A program made the translations under genes and the position numbers. A model generated the notes under the pieces. That model made no database searches. It was not told the DNA's origin and saw only the letters and a list, made by a program, of their open reading frames with translations. 33,085 bases of DNA from Timonella sp031979385 (lineage in GTDB: Bacteria; Actinomycetota; Actinomycetes; Actinomycetales; Cellulomonadaceae), in contig DALZEF010000027.1 in NCBI GenBank assembly GCA_031979385.1, positions 1-33,085 of the forward strand. The letters are read 5' to 3'. Positions 1 to 5,387 of the stretch are shown piece by piece; positions within the stretch are counted from its first letter, which is position 1; the number at the start of each line of letters is the position of its first letter.

Positions 1-2
1 CA

Positions 3-2312
3 GCGGCATTGACACTTGACCCTGCTCTGTTGGCGGAGTTGTTGGGTGCTGAAGGTTCCGGGGATTTGGCCGATCTGCTTGACCCAGAGGCAGTGCGTGC
101 GACCGCCGCCGAGATTGGCTACCTGACCCCTAGCCGAGCGCCTAAAACCGCTGAGCACGTGTGGGAGTTCCTGCTGCGGGCTGGCCCACACACCGAGGAA
201 GATATTGCCCGCCGGATCGCGTTGACGATGCCCGCCGACCTTCCCAACGACACTGAGCCTCACAAAGAGGCCGCGCTGCCCAATAGCACTAAGCGTCCTG
301 ACGGCGGCGGAGTTTCCAACGGTGTTGGACCGTCTAGGGACAAAACCCCAACACCGACGCCCGCTTCCGAATCGACCGGGGACTCGGCTGCCAACGTCAC
401 CAAGCTGGAAACTGAGAATATGCCTGGTGGTGAGGACTCGTCGGCAATTGATACGCAGGTGGCGGACGAGACAGCGCCACAAAGCAGCGATGTCACACGC
501 GCCGAATACGGCGAACGGCAAGCCCGGACGTTCCTGGAGCATTTGGAACGGACCCGTCGCATCATTCCGGTGCGTTTTGCGGGACTGACCGACGGCCGCC
601 TGCGCTGGGCCGCCATCGAGGATGCCGGCAGGCTGCGCGATGCCCTCGGTGTCGCGCTTCCCGTGGGCGTGCCCGAGGCGTTCACAGAGGTCTTGCCCGA
701 TCCACTGGGCGATCTCGTGCGCAAGCATGCGCGCATCCACGTACCGTTCACCGCCGATTCCCTTGCGACGAGATTCGGCCTCGGGGTTGCAGTGGTCCAA
801 GACGTGTTGCGCAGGCTCACCGCCTCGGGACATCTGGTTGAGGGACGGCTACTGCCCGACGAACTGGGCGGAACGGGTCATGAGTACTGCGATGCCGATG
901 TGCTGCGACTGCTCCGGCGACGCTCGCTCGCTGCCCTGCGCGCCGAGGTTGAGCCGGTAGCGCCACAGACGCTCGGGATTTTTCTGCCAACCTGGCAGAA
1001 GACCGGTCAGCTACGTGGTGTCGACGGGCTATATCAGGCGATTGAGCAACTCTCAGGTGCGCCACTCCCACTTTCCGCGCTCGAATCCCAGATCCTTCCT
1101 GCACGCGTAACGGATTATCGCCCCTCCATGCTCGATGAACTCACCACAAGCGGCGAGGTGCTGTGGTTTGGGCACCGGCAGCTGCCGGGGCCAAAGGGTG
1201 GCAAAGACGCGATGGTTTCCCTGCACCTGTTGGACGGGGCCGAACTGACGCTTCCGAGCGTGACTGCACTGGCAGATTACGATGAACTCTCAGGGTCGAC
1301 CGTCCACGAGAGTCTGCATGAGTATCTGAGCCGAGGTGGAGCCTACTTCCTTGGGCAGATCTGCGCCGATCTGGGACTCACGCACGCTGCTGCTGCTTCG
1401 GCTCTGTGGGATCTCGTGTGGGCAGGGCACATCACGAACGACAGTTTCACACCGCTACGCGCGCTTCTCGGCAAGGTAGGCTCCGCACCGTCATCGCGTA
1501 CACCAACGCGTGCCCGTGGCGCACGCTCCCGGTTTGGTTCGCTTGGGCGTCCCCTCAATGCTCAGCCTGTGCCCAGCGCGGAGCAGTCAGGACGCTGGTC
1601 AGCCTTGCCTCTGCGTGATTCCGATCCAACGAGACGCCTGGCTGCGAGTGCAACCGTGCTCATGGACAGATACGGGGTGGTCACGCGTAATGTCTCGACC
1701 GTTGAGGAACTGGAACAGCCCTTTGCGCAGGTCTATCGGGTACTCTCGACCGCCGAGACGCTGGGCAAAGTGCGCCGAGGCTACTTCATAGAAAAGCTAG
1801 GGGGCTCACAGTTTGCCCACGAGGGCGCAGTCGATCTACTCCGCCGAGTCGAGTCCGATATGGACGCGGCGAACGAGCGCAAGAACTACTCAGCCCAAGT
1901 GCTCGCAGCCTGCGACCCTGCAAACCCGTATGGGGCGATGCTGCCGTGGCCTGAACATGATGATCCCGACCTTGGGCACAGGCCGGGCAGGAAGGCTGGG
2001 GCAAGTGTGATTCTTGTGAACGGTGGTTTGACGTTCTACGTGGAAAGGGGCGGCAAGACCCTGCTGACCTATAGCGATGATCTTGCACGACTCACCTCGG
2101 CGGCTAGTGCGCTTGCCGAGATGATTGATCGAGGCCGGATGCCCAAGATTCATTTCTCCAAGATCAACGCTCTCCCAGCACTCTCCTACGTTCGCGCAAC
2201 CAGCGGAACTGCACCGCTCGACGCACTACGGGCAGCAGGCTTCACAGTGACCCCCTCCGGCGTGCGCTATCAGGCACGCCCGCGACCCTATTCGGGAGCC
2301 TCTCGTGCCTGA
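3..2312 (+). CDS. lhr: Lhr-type ATP-dependent helicase, C-terminal part (5' end outside window)
   Basis: The reading frame is open to the left edge, so the TTG at position 9 is internal and this is the last ~770 residues of a protein that is about 1500 residues long in the actinobacterial Lhr family. The RecA-like helicase motifs lie upstream of the window. What is visible begins with an Lhr-like stretch (DPALLAELLG, then LTPSRAPKTAEHVWEFLLRAG), followed by a low-complexity Pro/Ser/Thr-rich insert around residues 85-160, and then the long winged-helix-rich C-terminal domain typical of full-length bacterial Lhr. Family members are 3'-5' translocases on single-stranded DNA implicated in DNA repair. 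The stop overlaps the start of the glycosylase gene by 8 bases, which implies translational coupling. The assignment rests on sequence feel and the nei neighbour, not on a domain search. Confidence 0.8.
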   Translation, partial: AALTLDPALLAELLGAEGSGDLADLLDPEAVRATAAEIGYLTPSRAPKTAEHVWEFLLRAGPHTEEDIARRIALTMPADLPNDTEPHKEAALPNSTKRPDGGGVSNGVGPSRDKTPTPTPASESTGDSAANVTKLETENMPGGEDSSAIDTQVADETAPQSSDVTRAEYGERQARTFLEHLERTRRIIPVRFAGLTDGRLRWAAIEDAGRLRDALGVALPVGVPEAFTEVLPDPLGDLVRKHARIHVPFTADSLATRFGLGVAVVQDVLRRLTASGHLVEGRLLPDELGGTGHEYCDADVLRLLRRRSLAALRAEVEPVAPQTLGIFLPTWQKTGQLRGVDGLYQAIEQLSGAPLPLSALESQILPARVTDYRPSMLDELTTSGEVLWFGHRQLPGPKGGKDAMVSLHLLDGAELTLPSVTALADYDELSGSTVHESLHEYLSRGGAYFLGQICADLGLTHAAAASALWDLVWAGHITNDSFTPLRALLGKVGSAPSSRTPTRARGARSRFGSLGRPLNAQPVPSAEQSGRWSALPLRDSDPTRRLAASATVLMDRYGVVTRNVSTVEELEQPFAQVYRVLSTAETLGKVRRGYFIEKLGGSQFAHEGAVDLLRRVESDMDAANERKNYSAQVLAACDPANPYGAMLPWPEHDDPDLGHRPGRKAGASVILVNGGLTFYVERGGKTLLTYSDDLARLTSAASALAEMIDRGRMPKIHFSKINALPALSYVRATSGTAPLDALRAAGFTVTPSGVRYQARPRPYSGASRA

Positions 2313-3255
2313 AGGCGATACCGTACTCGCAGCAGCAAACAACCTGCATCAACTCTTAGTCGGACAACCCTTGGTCGTGGGCGATCTGAACTGGCCCTCA
2401 GCACCCGCCGAAGGGCTTAAAGGTCACACGATTGTTGAGGTGGGGGCTTACGCAAAACACATGCTGATGCGACTCGACGATGGTCGTACTCTGCGCACCC
2501 ACCTACGTATGGATGGTACGTGGCGGATCGTGCGTCCAACCGCCCGAGAGGCTAGGCAAGTCAGCGGGTACGTCCGCGCGGTTCTTGGTACCTCGCAGTG
2601 GACGGCGCTTGGGTATCGACTTGGTCTGCTTGATGTGTTTCCCACCGAACGTGAGGCTGAGACGCTCGCACACATGGGACCGGACATCCTTGCCGATTCT
2701 TCGGTCCCGACTCCCCTGCTGAAACGGACCGCCGCAGAACCTCAACTGCGTTTGGCCCCACGCTACGCCGACGAAAGGCTACGCCGCCCACCGAGTTCAC
2801 TCGCGGAGCAGGTAGCCCGAGAACTCGCCGCGGGCACGATTCGATATCCGGCGCAGCAGTCCGGTGGGCGCAACGCAGAGGTAACGGACTATGGATGGCG
2901 CATAGGGATTGCACGCTTCGCTGAAGTCCCTCCTGAGCGCGGCATCGGGGAAACATTGCTTGACCAAACAGTGGTCGCGGGCATCGGGACGATCCATATG
3001 GCTGAGGCACTCTTTGCGACAGGGGTAAATCCTTGGCGTACTGTCGGTGACGTCGATGTCCCCCGACTTCTGGCAACTGCTCGCGCCAACATGGTGCGGT
3101 CATCGTTGAACTACCCAAAAGGACGAGTGATCCACGTCCACTCACGCGCTGGCCAACAGTGCCATCGGTGCGGTCACATCATCGAGGTAGCGGAGGTTGG
3201 CCCTGAGTTGAAGCGTCGGCCAGCGTTCTTCTGCCCCCACTGCCAACCCAACTAA
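2305..3255 (+). CDS. nei: Fpg/Nei-family DNA glycosylase/AP lyase (Nei2-like)
   Basis: Removes oxidised bases and cleaves the abasic site by beta/delta elimination. The GTG start is fixed by the product: after Met removal the protein begins with Pro2-Glu3 (MPEGDTV), the catalytic dyad of the family. A lysine follows at K51 (AYAKHML). The H2TH region is GETLLDQTVVAGIG near residues 213-228. A C-terminal zinc finger uses C286, C289, C310 and C313, with the conserved Arg at R305 five residues before the third Cys. Length (316 aa) is slightly above the usual 255-290, with extra residues before the H2TH region. The family's GxGN motif reads G-I-G-T, so the usual Asn is Thr229. The gene overlaps the lhr stop by 8 bases; the same lhr-nei pairing is known in mycobacteria. 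Confidence in the family is high; the exact substrate is unknown. Confidence 0.92.
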   Translation: MPEGDTVLAAANNLHQLLVGQPLVVGDLNWPSAPAEGLKGHTIVEVGAYAKHMLMRLDDGRTLRTHLRMDGTWRIVRPTAREARQVSGYVRAVLGTSQWTALGYRLGLLDVFPTEREAETLAHMGPDILADSSVPTPLLKRTAAEPQLRLAPRYADERLRRPPSSLAEQVARELAAGTIRYPAQQSGGRNAEVTDYGWRIGIARFAEVPPERGIGETLLDQTVVAGIGTIHMAEALFATGVNPWRTVGDVDVPRLLATARANMVRSSLNYPKGRVIHVHSRAGQQCHRCGHIIEVAEVGPELKRRPAFFCPHCQPN

Positions 3256-3277
3256 CATGCGCTCTTCTCACGAGCGG

Positions 3278-3321
3278 GCTAAATCCCACTCACGGTAACC
3301 TAGGTGAGCTAAATACCACTC
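3278..3321. repeat. Pair of 14-base direct repeats, 30-base period
   Basis: GCTAAATCCCACTC at 3278-3291 recurs as GCTAAATACCACTC at 3308-3321, 13 of 14 bases identical and exactly 30 bases apart (close to three helical turns). The first copy also sits in an imperfect dyad (GAGCGGG, six bases, CCCACTC; one mismatch). The pair lies just downstream of nei and upstream of a Shine-Dalgarno-like AGGAGG. It could be a tandem operator or the remains of an intergenic repeat element; nothing in the sequence decides between these. Confidence 0.5.
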
Positions 3322-3336
3322 GCAGGAGGCCAACTC

Positions 3337-3375
3337 ATGGTTGAGGGAACACCCACACAGAACCGCTCAGCCTAA
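3337..3375 (+). CDS. Possible 12-codon peptide ORF with strong Shine-Dalgarno
   Basis: An AGGAGG at 3324-3329 lies 7 bases before ATG at 3337, which opens a 12-residue frame (MVEGTPTQNRSA) ending in TAA at 3373. No homologue is recognised. The ribosome-binding site is better than that of many real genes in the window, and the ORF is followed by the 38-base palindrome at 3406. It may be a translated small peptide, a leader, or the remnant of a lost gene. Confidence that it makes a functional product is low. Confidence 0.22.
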   Translation: MVEGTPTQNRSA

Positions 3376-3405
3376 ACTGCACAGCCCAACCTTCAGCACA
3401 TCACA

Positions 3406-3443
3406 GAGGGAGCCGGAACACACTAGTGTGTTCCGGCTCCCTC
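3406..3443. terminator. 38-base perfect palindrome between convergent nei and clgR
   Basis: Eighteen bases (GAGGGAGCCGGAACACAC) are followed by TA and their exact reverse complement, giving a continuous 38-base perfect palindrome. It sits between the plus-strand nei unit and the minus-strand clgR gene, 29 bases from the clgR stop, where a bidirectional terminator is expected. Neither flank carries a clear T-run, so intrinsic termination may be inefficient. Confidence 0.65.
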
Positions 3444-3472
3444 GTTGAACTGCTATCTAGGAATGACGGGAA

Positions 3473-3775
3473 CTATAGTGCTGCAGGCACTCGACCGTAG
3501 TTCACCATTTCAGCAGGAATAGTGTCTGGAATGTCAAGGCCTTCTGCCACCGCAATGCGGTCGCTGACCTCGCGCAGAATGAGGGACAAAGGCGTGTCAA
3601 GCGCCTCGCAAATCGAACCGAGGAGCTCAGATGATGCTTCCTTCTGTCCGCGTTCAACCTCACTCAGGTATCCAAGCGATACTCGAGCTGCAGATGACAC
3701 CTCACGGAGTGTGCGTCCCTGACGCTGACGTGCCGTGCGAAGTACATCCCCAATTTCTCGGCGAAGAACTACCAT
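3473..3775 (-). CDS. clgR: ClgR-type XRE-family transcriptional regulator
   Basis: A 100-residue DNA-binding protein with an N-terminal XRE/Cro-type helix-turn-helix (residues ~12-60; TLREVSSAARVSLGYLSEVERGQ split across helices 2 and 3). Length, sequence and position beside pgsA/cinA match ClgR, the actinobacterial activator of clp protease and other proteostasis genes. The ATG start has AGGAGG 8 bases upstream. In related species ClgR is itself degraded by Clp proteases through its C-terminus; here the protein ends in hydrophobic PAAL, compatible with such a degron (inference). The 278-base gap separating it from cinA suggests its own promoter. The regulon cannot be read from this window. 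Confidence 0.82.
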   Translation of the reverse strand: MVVLRREIGDVLRTARQRQGRTLREVSSAARVSLGYLSEVERGQKEASSELLGSICEALDTPLSLILREVSDRIAVAEGLDIPDTIPAEMVNYGRVPAAL

Positions 3776-4053
3776 CCGGCAACCTCCTCTCGTGTCGACG
3801 CAAACCCTTCACGGTGTCCCGCCCCGGCGCGTTTGGCCGATTGGTCTGCGTAAGAATAGGATTCATTTTTTCACGTTGACTCTCACAAGTCACGTTGAAT
3901 AGCCAGTGTACGAGACAACCCTAGGGTTTTTCGCCCTGCACAACTACCCTCTTGTTCTCACAATCGGCCAGTGTTTGTGACTATTCACTGATTTATAACG
4001 GGGAGTCTCAACTTTTTGTTCCTTGAGTCCCCTTGACTCAACTATGGGATCGG
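3776..4053 (-). promoter_or_regulatory. clgR upstream region with direct repeat and palindrome
   Basis: This 278-base intergenic region between cinA and clgR (both minus strand) holds no gene. It contains TCACGTTGA twice (3871-3879 and 3890-3898, 19 bases apart, about two helical turns) and a perfect 12-base palindrome AACCCTAGGGTT (3917-3928). A TATTCT on the minus strand lies near 3855-3860 and could serve as a -10, but no good -35 is apparent, which would fit an activator-dependent promoter. Binding-site roles are inferred from position and symmetry only. Confidence 0.4.
4023..4041 (-). terminator. Small hairpin downstream of cinA
   Basis: TTGAGTC and GACTCAA form a perfect 7-bp inverted repeat with a 5-base spacer, 12 bases beyond the cinA stop in the direction of transcription. 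The stem is weak and has no U-tract, so termination is possible but not assured; it could equally be a protein-binding dyad in the clgR upstream region. Confidence 0.35.
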
Positions 4054-4656
4054 TCACAGAGCATGATCCGTCAATGGGCGCCGCTCAACATCCTGTAAGA
4101 GTAGTCCGAGTGCCACCTGTGTCACCGCGCACCGGATCCCCTCACGGTTACTCTCATACTTTCCACCGCTCATAAGCCGGACAACGATATCTGGTTCAAG
4201 TCGGAGTTCATAGACCTGCGCGCTCACGTCATCGGGGCCTGCAACGCCCACATAGGCCAAGCCCACTGGCTTGCCATCCTGTTCGGTAGGGCCCGCAACA
4301 CCGGTTGTTGCGATGGCACGGTCAGCGCCATACAGCACACGCGCGCCAGTGCCCATCTGTCGTGCAACCTCAGGGTCAACAGCGCCACACCGTGCCAATA
4401 GTTCGGAGTCGACGTGCAACACCGAGCTTTTGGCATCCGTCGCATAGGTCACGGCTGAACCCCGAAATGCGGCTGAGGCTCCGGGAACGCTGACCAGAGA
4501 GTCGGCGAGCAGGCCACCCGTCAGTGATTCCGCGCAGGCAAGTGTTTGTCCGCGTTCGATGAGCCGCGCAATAATGAGCGCAGCCGTATGTGCTGGGTGC
4601 GCATCGAGAAACGCCGTTATTTCGTCAGAGTTGAGCACATCGAATGTTCCGGTCAC
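4054..4656 (-). CDS. cinA: CinA C-terminal-family protein (nicotinamide-nucleotide amidase, PncC-like)
   Basis: A single-domain CinA C-terminal protein, predicted to deamidate nicotinamide mononucleotide in pyridine nucleotide recycling. Diagnostic motifs are CAESLTGG and TTGVAGPTEQDGKPVG. The N-terminal COG1058 half found in long CinA proteins is absent, as is common in actinobacteria. The frame is open further to an ATG at 4719, but that would overlap pgsA by 56 bases. I chose GTG at 4656, just after the pgsA stop and preceded by GAGG, giving about 200 residues. The C-terminal part carries an Arg/Lys/Ser-rich stretch (LMSGGKYESNREG) where relatives have a shorter linker. The gene follows pgsA by 7 bases and is surely cotranscribed with it. 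Confidence 0.85.
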   Translation of the reverse strand: MTGTFDVLNSDEITAFLDAHPAHTAALIIARLIERGQTLACAESLTGGLLADSLVSVPGASAAFRGSAVTYATDAKSSVLHVDSELLARCGAVDPEVARQMGTGARVLYGADRAIATTGVAGPTEQDGKPVGLAYVGVAGPDDVSAQVYELRLEPDIVVRLMSGGKYESNREGIRCAVTQVALGLLLQDVERRPLTDHAL

Positions 4657-4663
4657 ACGAACC

Positions 4664-5269
4664 TCACTGCCCGATGGTTTGGTCTCGTTTTCCCTGCGAG
4701 TACACGCGGTATCCGACAATCAGATATTCGACTCCGGTCACAACGGTCACAACAAGTGCGGCAGCCAGCAGGGCTGCGGCACTCCACCACAGGAAAACCG
4801 GCAGCGCGAACAGCGGCAGGATGAACCCACCGAGCGCGAGCATCTGGAGGACGGTCTTGAGCTTTCCACCGCGGGATGCGGGCAGCACGGCGTAGCGGGC
4901 AATCACGAGCCGCATCAACGTTATGATCAGTTCGCGCCCAAGGATCGTAATGGTGACCCACCACCAGATGTCCCCCAAGATGGACAGGGAGATGAAGGCC
5001 GCTCCGGTCAGCGCTTTGTCCGCAATCGGGTCGAGTAGCTTACCGAGGTCGGTGATGAGACCACGGGAACGGGCAAGATGTCCATCAACTTTGTCTGTGA
5101 TCGCGGCAACCAGGAAGATGCCACAGGCGACAAGCCGCCACATCACAGATTCTCCGGAGTCCACGAAGAGAGCCCACACGAACAACGGCACCATTGCGAT
5201 GCGCGCGAAGGTCAGGATGTTCGCTATGTTCCAGTTCGAGACCTGGGGCTGCACGGACGACTCACTCAC
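4664..5269 (-). CDS. pgsA: CDP-alcohol phosphatidyltransferase, phosphatidylglycerophosphate synthase type
   Basis: An integral membrane enzyme of 201 residues that transfers a phosphatidyl group from CDP-diacylglycerol, most likely to glycerol-3-phosphate on the way to phosphatidylglycerol and cardiolipin. The full CDP-alcohol phosphotransferase signature is present: D59, D62, G63, A66, R67, G76, D80 and D84, with the correct spacings. Several hydrophobic helices surround it, including residues ~18-36, 44-58, 90-120 and 140-185. ATG at 5269 is preceded by AAGGTGAG. It lies between ftsK and cinA, the order recalled for mycobacteria (ftsK, pgsA3, clgR). The glycerol-3-phosphate acceptor is inferred from family and length; an inositol-phosphate acceptor cannot be excluded from the motif alone. 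Confidence 0.92.
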   Translation of the reverse strand: MSESSVQPQVSNWNIANILTFARIAMVPLFVWALFVDSGESVMWRLVACGIFLVAAITDKVDGHLARSRGLITDLGKLLDPIADKALTGAAFISLSILGDIWWWVTITILGRELIITLMRLVIARYAVLPASRGGKLKTVLQMLALGGFILPLFALPVFLWWSAAALLAAALVVTVVTGVEYLIVGYRVYSQGKRDQTIGQ

Positions 5270-5324
5270 GCCGAACTCACCTTTTCATGTTGTACTGCCG
5301 GTACCCGCCGCCGGGTTGACGGAG

Positions 5325-5342
5325 TTCACCCAAAAGGGTGAA
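5325..5342 (-). terminator. Hairpin between ftsK and pgsA
   Basis: TTCACCC, AAAA, GGGTGAA forms a 7-bp perfect stem with a tetraloop in the 118-base gap downstream of ftsK. A second, smaller GC-rich dyad (ACCCG/CGGGT, 5303-5316) follows in the direction of transcription. No U-tract is present. It may attenuate readthrough from ftsK into pgsA, or act as an RNA-processing site. Confidence 0.4.
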
Positions 5343-5387
5343 ACGTGTGCGCCTCGCAAAAGGTGCCACACTAGATTACCGCGATCC

